From: JACKFE01 sp050248735
GTDB taxonomy: Bacteria; Nitrospirota; Nitrospiria; Nitrospirales; UBA8639
Assembly: GCA_050248735.1 (NCBI GenBank)
Contig: JBFWRU010000005.1
Coordinates: forward strand, 186,001 to 250,000
Length of the DNA stretch: 64,000 nt
Reading direction: 5' to 3'
The notes below the pieces were generated by a model that searched no databases, had not been told where the DNA came from, and worked only from the letters and a program-made list of their open reading frames with translations. The position numbers and the translations under genes are program-made. Position 1 is the stretch's first letter. Each line of letters opens with the position of its first letter. Of the stretch, positions 7,317 through 17,055 are shown piece after piece.

Positions 7317-7685
7317 TTAATCTTCCGGTCCCGTCTCTGCCACACCGTGCTGAGCCGTATCATCGATGTACACGCTCAATTCTTTTTTGATTTCTTCCGC
7401 ATTTTCATCTGGCTTAGCCGCATACAGACTTGGATCGATCGGGCGTTCGGCGGTCCGTTTGGCATCCTTCATGGCTTGTTTGGCTTCCTCGCCGATCACA
7501 TACGGAATTTTCCCTTGAAGGACTTCTTCAAGCGCCATCGACGTTTCCTTGCTAAATTTGCTTGGCTCATGCGTGGGCATTCCCTGCACCAATTGCTTGG
7601 CTCGTTGCGCCGCAATCAGGACAATTCGAAAACGTGAATCAAACTGTGTTTGATGATGTTGGGGCAATAACGACAAGGCATCCAT
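7317..7685 (-). CDS. rpoZ: RNA polymerase omega subunit
   Basis: The 122-residue protein contains the omega core S-R-F-R-I-V-L-I-A-A-Q-R-A-K-Q-L, then a helix K-E-T-S-M-A-L-E-E-V-L-Q-G-K-I, which contacts the beta-prime subunit and aids polymerase assembly. The C-terminal extension is acidic. Its position between gmk and coaBC is the classic rpoZ context and supports the call despite the short, divergent sequence. Confidence 0.88.
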   Translation of the reverse strand: MDALSLLPQHHQTQFDSRFRIVLIAAQRAKQLVQGMPTHEPSKFSKETSMALEEVLQGKIPYVIGEEAKQAMKDAKRTAERPIDPSLYAAKPDENAEEIKKELSVYIDDTAQHGVAETGPED

Positions 7686-7761
7686 ACCAAAACCTCTCTA
7701 CGCTCAGGTTGAAAAAATAAATGTACCCGGCCAGCCATGAGCCTGGAGGCCGCGTCCCTTT

Positions 7762-8376
7762 TTACCGAAAGACATGAGCGGGATCAATATGGACAGTGCG
7801 AATCCGCTCGGCCATAATTACCGCCTTCAATTCCCATACGGCTTGCTCTAATGCGACATTCCGTATCGTGTATTGATACTCGGGATAATGCTTCATCTCT
7901 TCTTGAGCCATTTGAAAACGGCGTTGTTGCTGATCCGGAGAATCGGTTCCCCGTCCCGACAACCGTTGCCACAACACCTCCAATGAGGGCGGCAGGACAA
8001 AGATACTGACCGCCCGTTTAAGGGTCCCCATCACCTGCTGTGCACCCTGTACGTCAATATCCAAAAGCACATCCGTATGACTGTGCGCGTCCTGTTCCAA
8101 CTCTGACCAAGGGGTCCCATAAAGATGTCCATGCACTTCAGCCCATTCCGCAAACGCGTGATCCGACTTTTTTTTCTGAAATTCTTCTGGAGAAATAAAG
8201 CAATATTCCTTCCCGTCTGTCTCGCCGGGACGAGGGTTCCGTGTCGTGCAAGACACCGACAGCCGAATATCCGCAACCGTTTCTAAAATATGTCGACACA
8301 ATGTCGATTTTCCGACCCCGGAAGGACCAGATACCACAAATAACAATTTTTTCCCGATAGCCTGGTCGTCACTCAA
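7762..8376 (-). CDS. gmk: guanylate kinase
   Basis: The 204-residue enzyme phosphorylates GMP to GDP with ATP. The P-loop is S-G-P-S-G-V-G-K-S-T (about residues 16-25), the GMP-binding region includes S-C-T-T-R-N-P-R-P-G-E and D-G-K-E-Y, and D-I-D-V-Q-G-A is present. Its start overlaps the yicC stop by eight bases, so the two are translationally coupled. Confidence 0.96.
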   Translation of the reverse strand: MSDDQAIGKKLLFVVSGPSGVGKSTLCRHILETVADIRLSVSCTTRNPRPGETDGKEYCFISPEEFQKKKSDHAFAEWAEVHGHLYGTPWSELEQDAHSHTDVLLDIDVQGAQQVMGTLKRAVSIFVLPPSLEVLWQRLSGRGTDSPDQQQRRFQMAQEEMKHYPEYQYTIRNVALEQAVWELKAVIMAERIRTVHIDPAHVFR

Positions 8377-9244
8377 CGTTCTGAACCTGCTCCCGTACTT
8401 TCTCTAATTCGCTTTTCAATTCTATAACATGCTTGGAGATATCGGCATCGTTGGCTTTTGACCCAATGGTATTCACTTCACGTCCCATCTCCTGGAGCAG
8501 AAAATCCAACCGTTTTCCGACCGCTTCTTTTTCTTTTAAAGCCGACCGAAACTGGGCGAAATGGCTGGAAAGGCGAGTGACCTCTTCCGTAACATCACTT
8601 TTTTCGGCAAACAGAACGGCCTCTTGCGCAATCCGGTCCAGATTCACGGCATCCTCGGAAAGCAGCTTGGTTACCCGTGTCTGTAGGCGCTCGGCATACC
8701 CCTGCACGGCAAGGGGGACTTTAGCTTCGACCTCTTTTACTCGTCCAGCCATCGCCTGGATACGAGCAGCCAGGTCCCGTTTGAGGGCTGCTCCCTCTTT
8801 TTGACGCATTTTTTCTAATTCCTGCAGGGCTTGGCGAGTCAAACCTAGAATCATCTTGGACAACCCTTCGACGGAAACCGACTCTTCCTGAAAAGTAAAG
8901 ATATCCCGAAATCCGGCCAACACATTGACATCAATGGTTCCACCCAATTGAAATTCCTTCTGTAGATCCCGAAGTGCCTGGTAATATCGCTTGGCGACCG
9001 TCCGATCCATGCGCACAGTCCGACCTGATGATCCTGCGCCATTGAGGGTCACCGTCAAGTCGACCCGACCCCGCGCGCAATTCTCCTTTACCAATTCTTT
9101 TAACGATAATTCCATGTGAGAGACGATCTTGGGAAGACGTATGGAAATTTCACAAAATCGGTGATTCACCGCCCGCACTTCGACTCCGACCATGGTATCC
9201 TGACATAAGGACTCCCGTTTTCCGAATCCGGTCATACTTTTCAC
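8369..9244 (-). CDS. yicC: YicC family endoribonuclease
   Basis: The protein begins V-K-S-M-T-G-F-G-K-R-E, the conserved YicC N-terminus, and ends with the conserved G-R-E-V-N-T-I-G-S-K-A-N-D region. The family is known for RNase activity and stationary-phase roles in E. coli. I chose the GTG at 9244 because it overlaps the nth stop as GTGA; a longer frame to 9274 lies inside nth and adds non-conserved residues. yicC next to gmk and rpoZ is a common arrangement. Confidence 0.93.
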   Translation of the reverse strand: MKSMTGFGKRESLCQDTMVGVEVRAVNHRFCEISIRLPKIVSHMELSLKELVKENCARGRVDLTVTLNGAGSSGRTVRMDRTVAKRYYQALRDLQKEFQLGGTIDVNVLAGFRDIFTFQEESVSVEGLSKMILGLTRQALQELEKMRQKEGAALKRDLAARIQAMAGRVKEVEAKVPLAVQGYAERLQTRVTKLLSEDAVNLDRIAQEAVLFAEKSDVTEEVTRLSSHFAQFRSALKEKEAVGKRLDFLLQEMGREVNTIGSKANDADISKHVIELKSELEKVREQVQNVE

Positions 9245-9930
9245 GTTTGACGCACCTTTCCCTCCCAGAAACAATCATGTTCAATCACACATTTACCACA
9301 TTGAGGAAGCCTGGCCTGACACACATACCGCCCGTGAAGTAATAGCCGTTGCGCTCCCAAAGTCCATTGGGCCTCTGGAAAAAGCTTTTGTAAGTCCAAT
9401 TCGATTCGATCCGGATCCTGGCTGGTGGTGAGCCCTAAACGATTGGACACCCGCTTCACATGGGTATCGACCACAATAGCCGGTTGGCCAAAATAACTGC
9501 CTAAAATAACATTCGCAGTTTTTCGCCCGACGCCAGGAAGACTCTTCAGATCTTCCATCTTGCCAGGCACCTTGCCCCCAAATCGCTCATGGAGGACCTT
9601 ACCGCATCCAATCAGGTGTTTAGCCTTACTTTTATAGAACCCCGTGGAGCGAATGAATGACTCCAATTCCTCCGGGATCGCCTTGGCATAGTCAGCCGCC
9701 GTCCGATATTTCGCAAAAAGCTGAGGAGTGACTTGGTTCACCCTCTCGTCGGTGCACTGAGCAGACAGAATAGTGGCGACTAACAATTCCAGGGGGTTGG
9801 AGGAATCCAATTCCACCCTGACCGTTGGCATCGTCTCATCGAGGGTTTTGAGAATCCTTTTGGCGCGTATGGCGATCTCATCAGCTGTTCCAGTCCGTTG
9901 TCGGGTAGTCTTGCGGAACGTCACAGGCAT
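9241..9930 (-). CDS. nth: endonuclease III (DNA glycosylase/AP lyase)
   Basis: The 229-residue base-excision repair enzyme removes oxidised pyrimidines. It shows the helix-hairpin-helix L-P-G-V-G-R-K-T-A-N-V with the catalytic Lys, then V-D-T-H-V-K-R with the catalytic Asp, and a C-terminal 4Fe-4S site with spacing C-x6-C-x2-C-x5-C (C-Q-A-R-L-P-Q-C-G-K-C to D-C). It lies 10 bases downstream of hflX and overlaps yicC by four bases. Confidence 0.97.
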   Translation of the reverse strand: MPVTFRKTTRQRTGTADEIAIRAKRILKTLDETMPTVRVELDSSNPLELLVATILSAQCTDERVNQVTPQLFAKYRTAADYAKAIPEELESFIRSTGFYKSKAKHLIGCGKVLHERFGGKVPGKMEDLKSLPGVGRKTANVILGSYFGQPAIVVDTHVKRVSNRLGLTTSQDPDRIELDLQKLFPEAQWTLGAQRLLLHGRYVCQARLPQCGKCVIEHDCFWEGKVRQT

Positions 9931-9939
9931 GGGTTGATC

Positions 9940-11622
9940 TCAGCACACGCCCGCTGTTCCCAGATGTGGGACGGAACTTTGAGGAATATGGGGAAGACTC
10001 ATTTCCGCCTCCTCCCCTCGAAGGCACTTGAGCCTGTTGAGCAATTCTTCCTTCATGACTTTCAGGGAGACACTGTCCAGAGCCGACCCAGCAATGCCAT
10101 CAAAGCGAAGGCATAGCCGTTGCACGGTTTCCGAATCGGCTGCGTCAGCTTTATTAAAAAAGCGGAGCCGAGGGATATGATCGAGCCCCAACGTTTGCAG
10201 TATCGAATCCACAGCTGTGATATGTTGGGTTGGATCAGGAGCATGGGCGTCAATCACGTGCACCAGAACATCCGCATCCTGCAATTCTTCCAACGTGGTT
10301 TGAAACGCCGTCACCAGGTCTTTTGGTAAATCACGAATAAAGCCTACCGTATCGGTCAGGATAACTTCACCGAATTCCGGCAAGTACCAACGTCGACTAA
10401 CGGCATCCAATGTCTCAAACACTCGGTCTTTGACCGAAACGTCGCTGGCAGTCAGGGAATTGAGCAAGGTAGACTTTCCAGCATTGGTATAACCGATAAG
10501 CGATACCACCGGCAATCCGCGTTTGACCCGCATTTTCCGCTGTTCCTGACGACCTTGAGCCACATCTTTTAAGTCACGCTCCAGTCGTTGAATTCGCTCA
10601 CGAATCCGCCGTCGGTCCGATTCCAATTTGGTTTCCCCAGGTCCTCTGGTGCCAATGCCTCCTGCAAGCCTGGAAAATGCGGTATTCGATTGCGCCAATC
10701 GCGGAAGTCGATACCGGAGCTGTGCCAACTCGACCTGGATTTTCCCAATTCGAGAGTGAGCACGCTTGGCAAAAATATCCAAAATAACCTGAGTTCGATC
10801 CACGACACGTAAATCCGTAATTTCGGATATTCCCCGAACCTGGGCCGGGCTCAAATCTTGATCAAAGACCAACGTATCCGCTCCTGATTGCAGCGCATGA
10901 ATGGCCAGCTCTTTCATCTTTCCCGAACCGACAACGTATTTGGGATGTAACACGGCCTGGCGTTGAGTCATCGTCCCCAAAACTTCCGAATCACAGGCAC
11001 CGACCAATTCTTTCAGTTCTGTCAGACGATCCCGTTGATCAGCACCACGACCCGTCTCCACACTGACCAATAATGCCCGGCCTTCACGAACGCCTTCACG
11101 CAATCCCGGACAACTTTTGACGATGTCTTGCTCCAGGGTTTCAATGAAATCCTGGCAATCCAACTGAAATGCATGGAATCGACAGGGTTTCCATTGAACA
11201 TAGGGATGTCCCTGCCTGGGTTGGGGGAGATTATGAGCCAGGAATATATCCTGAAGCCCTCCATCATGCCCCACCCCCAACGCCACCATCAAATCCAAAC
11301 GAAGGAGTGCCAGGTCCGTTAAATCATCCTGAGTCAGGGGTTGATTATTGAGATGCGTATGGACCAGCCTCACACCACGCAGAAGACGCAACCCCGAACG
11401 CGAGCGAGATAAATGAGGGATCACCAGCTCATGATGGTCCCCGATAATCACCGATTCAACTTGCCCCAGACGATTGATCAGGAGTCCGATCTGCCGGCGT
11501 GTTTCAAATGTCAACGCGGCGCATTCACGAGCGACTTCTGGTGTGATGACTTTTTCCACGGGCATTCGCCGCCGGTACAAGCGTTCGATCCGAGCGGCAT
11601 GATGCGCTTTCAGCCCATGCAA
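9940..11622 (-). CDS. hflX: ribosome-associated GTPase HflX
   Basis: The 560-residue protein has the HflX domain (G-S-G-K-M-K-E-L-A, R-T-Q-V-I-L-D-I-F) and a GTPase domain with G1 G-Y-T-N-A-G-K-S-T, G3 D-T-V-G-F and G4 F-N-K-A-D. HflX splits stalled or stressed 70S ribosomes. It is about 130 residues longer than the E. coli protein because of an N-terminal extension with R-L-V-H-T-H-L-N and L-R-L-D-L-M-V-A-L segments, a type seen in several non-proteobacterial HflX proteins. It is 38 bases downstream of tsaD. Confidence 0.95.
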   Translation of the reverse strand: MHGLKAHHAARIERLYRRRMPVEKVITPEVARECAALTFETRRQIGLLINRLGQVESVIIGDHHELVIPHLSRSRSGLRLLRGVRLVHTHLNNQPLTQDDLTDLALLRLDLMVALGVGHDGGLQDIFLAHNLPQPRQGHPYVQWKPCRFHAFQLDCQDFIETLEQDIVKSCPGLREGVREGRALLVSVETGRGADQRDRLTELKELVGACDSEVLGTMTQRQAVLHPKYVVGSGKMKELAIHALQSGADTLVFDQDLSPAQVRGISEITDLRVVDRTQVILDIFAKRAHSRIGKIQVELAQLRYRLPRLAQSNTAFSRLAGGIGTRGPGETKLESDRRRIRERIQRLERDLKDVAQGRQEQRKMRVKRGLPVVSLIGYTNAGKSTLLNSLTASDVSVKDRVFETLDAVSRRWYLPEFGEVILTDTVGFIRDLPKDLVTAFQTTLEELQDADVLVHVIDAHAPDPTQHITAVDSILQTLGLDHIPRLRFFNKADAADSETVQRLCLRFDGIAGSALDSVSLKVMKEELLNRLKCLRGEEAEMSLPHIPQSSVPHLGTAGVC

Positions 11623-11660
11623 ATTCCCTAATACTGTAGGAATCTTTGCGCTCCTTTTCC

Positions 11661-12728
11661 TTAAGCGAATCCCACTCCAGCAGGATCAGCCTGTTTTTTT
11701 AGGAATGTTTTCCATTGAAGCGTGGAAAAGACTTCAACATCGAAAGAGGCGAACTCCTTACGCCGGAGCTTTTCTAAGCCCGCTGCCGCGATCATGGCCG
11801 CATTGTCAGTACATAAAGATCGAGGAGGAAGAACGACTGTCAATCCCTGGGTATGAGCCCGTTCGGTTAACTTCTCACGTAATCGGGAATTAGCCGCGAC
11901 CCCCCCAACGACCGCAACCGCCCGTACTGAATACCGCCGTGCCCCTTGGAGTAATTTTTCACACAGCACATCCACAATGGCTTCTTGATAACTGGCAGCA
12001 ATATCTTCGACCACCACCTTCGTGTGTCGAGTGTTCTGGGCATCCCGCAAATAATATAACAAGGAGGTTTTTAATCCACTGAAACTAAATTGTAAATCCT
12101 GACTATGCAGATTCGGACGAGGAAACGCGACGGCTCGGGACGATCCCTTCTGCGCCAACCGGTCAATGGCCGGGCCACCGGGATACGGCAACCCCAACAT
12201 TTTCGCACCTTTATCGAAAGCTTCTCCGGCTGCATCATCAATAGTCCATCCCACGAACTGATATGTTCCAGACTCTGAGACCAAGGCCAGGTGGGTATGT
12301 CCGCCAGAAGCAATCAGAACGAGGGCCGGATAAGGGAATGCAGGATCACCTAACCAGGCAGACGCCAAATGCCCTTCGAGATGGTTGACTGTAACTAAAG
12401 GAACTCGGCTTGCATAGGCCAAAGCTTTGGCAAAATTCACCCCCACAATAAGTGCTCCAACCAACCCGGGACCATTCGTCACGGCAATGCCCTGAAATTT
12501 CGAAAGAGGTAATTGGGCTTGCTTCAAGGCCTCTTGAGTTAGACTTTCAAGACGTTCCATATGACGACGGGAAGCCAACTCTGGAACAACCCCCCCATAC
12601 GGGATATGCACATCTATTTGGGAATCCAACACATTCGCGAGAATGCCTCCATTCCCGTCCAACACTGCCACTGCGGTTTCATCGCAGGATGTTTCGATTC
12701 CGAGAACGACGTCTTGAAAGGTTTGCAT
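11661..12728 (-). CDS. tsaD: tRNA N6-adenosine threonylcarbamoyltransferase
   Basis: TsaD transfers threonylcarbamoyl to A37 of ANN-decoding tRNAs with TsaB and TsaE, neither of which is in this window. The N-terminus L-G-I-E-T-S-C-D-E-T, the metal-binding V-N-H-L-E-G-H, and the Gly-rich G-G-V-A-A-N-S-R are diagnostic. I chose ATG at 12728. A TTG further out (12749) would read through the clpC terminator stem, which is unlikely. Confidence 0.96.
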   Translation of the reverse strand: MQTFQDVVLGIETSCDETAVAVLDGNGGILANVLDSQIDVHIPYGGVVPELASRRHMERLESLTQEALKQAQLPLSKFQGIAVTNGPGLVGALIVGVNFAKALAYASRVPLVTVNHLEGHLASAWLGDPAFPYPALVLIASGGHTHLALVSESGTYQFVGWTIDDAAGEAFDKGAKMLGLPYPGGPAIDRLAQKGSSRAVAFPRPNLHSQDLQFSFSGLKTSLLYYLRDAQNTRHTKVVVEDIAASYQEAIVDVLCEKLLQGARRYSVRAVAVVGGVAANSRLREKLTERAHTQGLTVVLPPRSLCTDNAAMIAAAGLEKLRRKEFASFDVEVFSTLQWKTFLKKQADPAGVGFA

Positions 12729-12746
12729 GGTGGGCCTAAGAAACAA

Positions 12747-12779
12747 CAAGACCCTCAGGGATATTCCCTGAGGGTCTTG
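12747..12779 (-). terminator. terminator downstream of clpC
   Basis: A perfect 14-bp stem (12747-12760 with 12766-12779) encloses the loop ATATT, followed on the minus strand by TTTGTTTCTT. It separates clpC from tsaD, so tsaD may depend on readthrough or an internal promoter. Confidence 0.88.
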
Positions 12780-12807
12780 AAAGGAATGGACGTCTCATTG
12801 ACGCCAA

Positions 12808-15237
12808 TCACACACTCGCGAGGACCTCTTCTTCGATAAACTTGGGAGTCTTATCCTCCATAACGACTTTAATTTTCTTAGCATCCTTGAATCGTCCTTT
12901 AATTAATTCTTCGGACAAGGGGTCACCCAGATTTCGTTGAATGGTTCTGCGGAGAGGTCGAGCGCCGTATTGAGGTTCATATCCCTCATCAATGAGCCAC
13001 AACTTCACTTCTTCCGTAACGTCAAGGTATACGCCACGCTCAACCAGACGTGCATTCAGTTCTCCGATCAGAATATCCACGATGGTCACCAGATGCGTTT
13101 TGTCAAGTTGGTGGAAAACCACCAGCTCATCAATTCGATTCAAAAACTCCGGACTGAAATGCTTGCGCATTTCTGCCAGCACATCCCCACGTATCCGATC
13201 CGACCGTTCCGTCTCTACATGAGATTGGAAGCCCAGTGAGACGCCCTTTTGAATCAACTTGGTTCCAATATTTGAGGTCATGACAAGAATGGTATTTTTG
13301 AAGTCCACCTTACGGCCCAAACTATCCGTTAACACTCCATCATCCAACACCTGAAGGAGCACGTTGAATATATCTGGATGAGCTTTTTCAATCTCATCAA
13401 ATAACACCACTGAATACGGACGACGACGGACCTTTTCAGTCAACTGGCCACCCTCTTCATAACCGACATACCCCGGAGGAGCTCCGAACAATCTAGAGCT
13501 AGTAAACTTTTCCTGGTATTCGGACATATCTACGCGGATCAATGCATCATCGGTATTGAAAAGAAACTCGGCCAAGGCTCGAGCCAATTCCGTTTTCCCT
13601 ACACCGGTCGGACCGAGGAAAATGAAGGAGCCAATGGGTTTTCTGGCATCCTTTAATCCCGCACGGGACCGACGGATTGAACGGCAAATGGCGGAAATCG
13701 CTTCTTCCTGGCCGACAATCCGTTTGTGGAGGAAGTCTTCCATATGAAGCAGTTTTTCCGATTCCTCTTCTTCAAGCTTGAAGAGGGGAATACCGGTAAT
13801 TTTTGACACCACAAAGGCAACCTCTTCACCAGAAATAACAGGTCGATTCTTTTCCTGCTTTTTCTTCCAATCCTTTTTGGCATCCTCCAGCAACTTCCGG
13901 AATCGTTCTTCCTCCTCGCGGAACTTGACGGCTTCCTCAAAATTCTGAAGGCCAATTGCCACTTCCTTCTCACGAGCCACACGCTTTAATTCCTGCTCAA
14001 GAGACTTCAATTCCGGTGGAAGGGCATAAGTCAACAGCTTTGCCCGCGAACCGGTTTCATCAATGATATCAATAGCCTTATCGGGGAGGAACCGGTCCGT
14101 AATATACCGGTCGGTCAAACGAACAGCTTCTTCAACGGCTTCATCGGTAATTTCCACTCCATGATGCTCTTCATACCGGTCACGCAGACCTTGAATGATG
14201 CTAATCGTTTCCTCAACGGAAGGAGGCTGGACATAAATTGGTTGAAACCGGCGTTTCAGGGCACCATCTTTTTCAATATGCTTTCGGTATTCATCTAAAG
14301 TGGTGGCCCCAATACATTGAATTTCACCTCGCGACAACGCTGGCTTCAACATGTTAGCGGCATCAATAGAGCCTTCGGCTGCTCCGGCGCCCACCAGAGT
14401 GTGCAGTTCATCAATAAACAGTATAATGTTGCCCGCCTGAGCAATTTCCTTCATAACTACTTTAAGCCGCTCTTCAAATTGCCCACGATATTTTGTGCCC
14501 GCGACCAACGATCCTAAGTCCAAGGCAATTACCCGGCGGTTCAAAAGATTATCGGGTACATCCATTCCAATAATTCGCTGAGCCAGGCCTTCCACGATAG
14601 CGGTCTTCCCGACACCAGATTCACCGATCAAGGCGGGGTTATTCTTGGTCCGCCTGGATAAAATCTGGAGGACTCGCTCAATTTCATCTGCCCGTCCGAT
14701 GACCGGATCCAACGTGCCTTCTTGAGCTAGCTGAGTCAAATCCCGACCGAATTCATCAAGGGCCGGAGTACTGCTCTTTTTATCCCGTTCCCGGGTTCCG
14801 GTCTTCCGGAGAAAAGTCACAGTCAATTGTCGTGCGGTTAGCAAGTTAGCCCCGAGGCTACGCAACACTTTTCCGCCAATACCTTCTTCCTCCCGGAGAA
14901 GGCCAAGCAGAAGGTGTTCACTCCCTATATGATTGTGACCCAGAAGTCTGGCCTCTTCTACTCCATATTCAATAACTTTTTTTACGCGGGGACTAAACGG
15001 AATCTCCCCAAAGGTGACGGTTGTTCCGCCCCCCGGAAGATTTCGTTCAATTTCCAGACGAATCTGTTCCGGAGAAAGACCCATTTTTTTGATAATCATC
15101 AAGGCAATGCCATCCGATTCTCGCAGGATAGCCAGAACGAGGTGCTCGGTACCTAGATAGTCATTTTGATGCCGTTCGGCCTCTTCCCGAGCCAGGATGA
15201 TAATTTTTCTGCCACGGTCCGTGAATCGTTCGAACAT
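12808..15237 (-). CDS. clpC: ATP-dependent Clp protease ATP-binding subunit ClpC
   Basis: The 809-residue AAA+ unfoldase feeds proteins to ClpP. It has an N-domain double repeat (F-T-D-R-G-R-K-I-I-I to about 145), first AAA module Walker A G-E-S-G-V-G-K-T-A, a UVR-type coiled middle domain (K-F-R-E-E-E-E-R-F near 425), and second AAA module G-P-T-G-V-G-K-T-E with the sensor and arginine-finger region M-T-S-N-I-G-T. GGAGG sits five bases upstream of the ATG. A good sigma-70 promoter lies about 90 bases upstream. No CtsR-type operator was recognised. Confidence 0.97.
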   Translation of the reverse strand: MFERFTDRGRKIIILAREEAERHQNDYLGTEHLVLAILRESDGIALMIIKKMGLSPEQIRLEIERNLPGGGTTVTFGEIPFSPRVKKVIEYGVEEARLLGHNHIGSEHLLLGLLREEEGIGGKVLRSLGANLLTARQLTVTFLRKTGTRERDKKSSTPALDEFGRDLTQLAQEGTLDPVIGRADEIERVLQILSRRTKNNPALIGESGVGKTAIVEGLAQRIIGMDVPDNLLNRRVIALDLGSLVAGTKYRGQFEERLKVVMKEIAQAGNIILFIDELHTLVGAGAAEGSIDAANMLKPALSRGEIQCIGATTLDEYRKHIEKDGALKRRFQPIYVQPPSVEETISIIQGLRDRYEEHHGVEITDEAVEEAVRLTDRYITDRFLPDKAIDIIDETGSRAKLLTYALPPELKSLEQELKRVAREKEVAIGLQNFEEAVKFREEEERFRKLLEDAKKDWKKKQEKNRPVISGEEVAFVVSKITGIPLFKLEEEESEKLLHMEDFLHKRIVGQEEAISAICRSIRRSRAGLKDARKPIGSFIFLGPTGVGKTELARALAEFLFNTDDALIRVDMSEYQEKFTSSRLFGAPPGYVGYEEGGQLTEKVRRRPYSVVLFDEIEKAHPDIFNVLLQVLDDGVLTDSLGRKVDFKNTILVMTSNIGTKLIQKGVSLGFQSHVETERSDRIRGDVLAEMRKHFSPEFLNRIDELVVFHQLDKTHLVTIVDILIGELNARLVERGVYLDVTEEVKLWLIDEGYEPQYGARPLRRTIQRNLGDPLSEELIKGRFKDAKKIKVVMEDKTPKFIEEEVLASV

Positions 15238-15544
15238 TGGTCCTCCTCTAACGGATTACGTACTCGTTTTCGCTCATGCCTGACGTGACATAACCCTGAA
15301 AATTTTCGAGGAAAATTGACAATTTCAGTCTAGCCCTCAACCTGCAAAACTGTCAAGCCAATCGATGGAATGGAAAGAGAGGTAGATACCGCGTGAATGG
15401 ATCATTGCACACAAGAATACCCCACTCCCGGACTCCTCACAAGTAGGAAAATTTTTCCTGGGACGACTTTCAACTTTCCACTTGCCAGCACCTGAATTGA
15501 GAGACTACCATCAATCTTCCACCGTCCTCCACCCCTCAAAGGTC
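15238..15544. other. divergent intergenic region between clpC and nadK
   Basis: About 300 bases contain the clpC promoter on the minus strand. I see no additional gene, and no strong promoter for nadK on the plus strand. Confidence 0.6.
15327..15356 (-). promoter_or_regulatory. sigma-70-type promoter of clpC
   Basis: On the minus strand a perfect -35 TTGACA (15356-15351) and a -10 TAGACT (15332-15327) are separated by 18 bases. The predicted transcript starts near 15320, about 80 bases before the clpC ATG. Confidence 0.65.
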
Positions 15545-16405
15545 ATGTCTAACTTTACCACCTTCGGCATCATTACCAAGCCCTTTCTGCCGGATATTTC
15601 CCGTATACTTGATCAAGTGCAACGATGGGTCCATGAACAAGGGAAAGCCACCATTGTCGACAACGAAAATGCGAATGGGATTCCCAACAAGCCCAGCCCT
15701 ACACGACTTCGCATCGAAGCCGAGGCCGATCTGTTAATTGTCCTTGGGGGCGATGGGACCATGCTGAGCGGAGCACGGTTAGTCGAACGAAGAAGCCTTC
15801 CGATCCTGGGAGTGAACATGGGCGGATTAGGGTTCCTGACCGAAACTACGTTCGAGGATCTGCCGAAAGCCCTTACCAAAATCGTGGCTGGTGAATTTCA
15901 GCTCGACACCAGACTCATGTTGCACGTTGAACTGCATCGGGAAGGAAAGGTGATTGAAACCTATTCCGCCTTGAATGACATGGTCATTAGTAAAGGCCAC
16001 CTGGCCAGAATGATTGCGACCAAGGTATGGGTCGATCAGGCTTTCATGACCAATTTGAGAGGGGACGGTCTTCTCGTCGCGACCCCCACCGGCTCCACGG
16101 CGTATTCGCTATCAGCCGGAGGCCCAATCTTGGATCCTCGGTTGGAAGTCCTTCTGATAAATCCCATTTGTCCACACACCCTCTCACATCGACCATTTCT
16201 GGCTTCGAGCCAGGCTCCGGTCACCATTGAACTCACCAGCCCGGAAGGGGCCATGGCTACCATCGATGGACAAATAGGGACCGAGATGTCCCAGGGAGAT
16301 ATGGTGAAAATTCGTGCGTCTCCTCATAGGACGCAATTAATCAGATTTCCGGATCGAAATTACTTTGAAGTTCTCCGCTCTAAACTTAAATGGGGAGACG
16401 GATAA
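15545..16405 (+). CDS. nadK: NAD kinase
   Basis: The 286-residue enzyme phosphorylates NAD to NADP. It has the G-G-D-G-T-M-L motif (about 65), N-M-G-G-L-G-F-L-T-E, L-N-D-M-V-I-S, and T-P-T-G-S-T-A-Y-S-L-S-A-G-G-P. I chose ATG at 15545 with AAAGGT upstream; an in-frame TTG at 15482 would add 21 residues without conservation. Confidence 0.96.
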   Translation: MSNFTTFGIITKPFLPDISRILDQVQRWVHEQGKATIVDNENANGIPNKPSPTRLRIEAEADLLIVLGGDGTMLSGARLVERRSLPILGVNMGGLGFLTETTFEDLPKALTKIVAGEFQLDTRLMLHVELHREGKVIETYSALNDMVISKGHLARMIATKVWVDQAFMTNLRGDGLLVATPTGSTAYSLSAGGPILDPRLEVLLINPICPHTLSHRPFLASSQAPVTIELTSPEGAMATIDGQIGTEMSQGDMVKIRASPHRTQLIRFPDRNYFEVLRSKLKWGDG

Positions 16406-16547
16406 CCCATCGTCCGTGATGAGCCCGCCATTCGGGAGATAAGAAACCAACCGCAGAGAGCCTGACCGGCCAACATTTCACGAAATAGAAATAAAAGAGT
16501 ACTATCTGGGAGATAGGGGGAGGCGGGAGGTTCCTACCGACAAAGAT

Positions 16548-16910
16548 TTATGGCGCGCATTCCGGGCATTGCGTCCGTTCAACTGGAGCATGGAATTCTT
16601 CTGACGTGAGCGGAAAAAGTTGGTCGCATAATTCACAAAACCGAATTTCAAAAAACGGGATTCCCTCCTGATCTATTTCACACGGCAACAAGAGCTCCGA
16701 GGGGTCAAATCCCAAGGTTTTTCCCTCAGGAAATTTCACGACAGCCAAACGCACATTAAAATGTTCAAAAACGGCTTCTTTCCCTTTATGGGAATCTTCA
16801 TGTCCCATCACATAAACCGGTTGACCTTTTTGCTTCACCCGAAGGTCTTTCAGAGTGCGAGCCGTTTCACTGGCACAAAAAAACTGGATTTCAGGGGTCG
16901 ATTCAGTCAT
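16548..16910 (-). CDS. hypothetical protein with paired cysteines
   Basis: The 120-residue protein has no family I recognise. Two C-x2-C pairs (C92/C95 and C115/C118, the latter C-P-E-C) at the C-terminus look like a small zinc-binding site. The N-terminal two thirds (V-Y-V-M-G-H-E-D-S-H, G-F-D-P-S-E-L-L-L-P) look like a compact alpha/beta domain. It stands between nadK and an ArsC-like gene without tight coupling to either. Confidence 0.75.
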   Translation of the reverse strand: MTESTPEIQFFCASETARTLKDLRVKQKGQPVYVMGHEDSHKGKEAVFEHFNVRLAVVKFPEGKTLGFDPSELLLPCEIDQEGIPFFEIRFCELCDQLFPLTSEEFHAPVERTQCPECAP

Positions 16911-17055
16911 TGGTTACCGCACTCCTCGCTTTGCCGCTTGCTCCGAAGGGGATTCCACATTATAAGTATCAAGACAGGCTCAGCTTGTAGCATGGGCCCA
17001 AAAAGCAGGTCAAGGCGCACACGACCCAGGCAACATTGGCGAAGGAGTTCCGTCT

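Noticed and set aside
12729..12749. TTG start for tsaD at 12749
   Set aside because: It would place the start codon inside the clpC terminator stem; the conserved N-terminus starts after ATG 12728.
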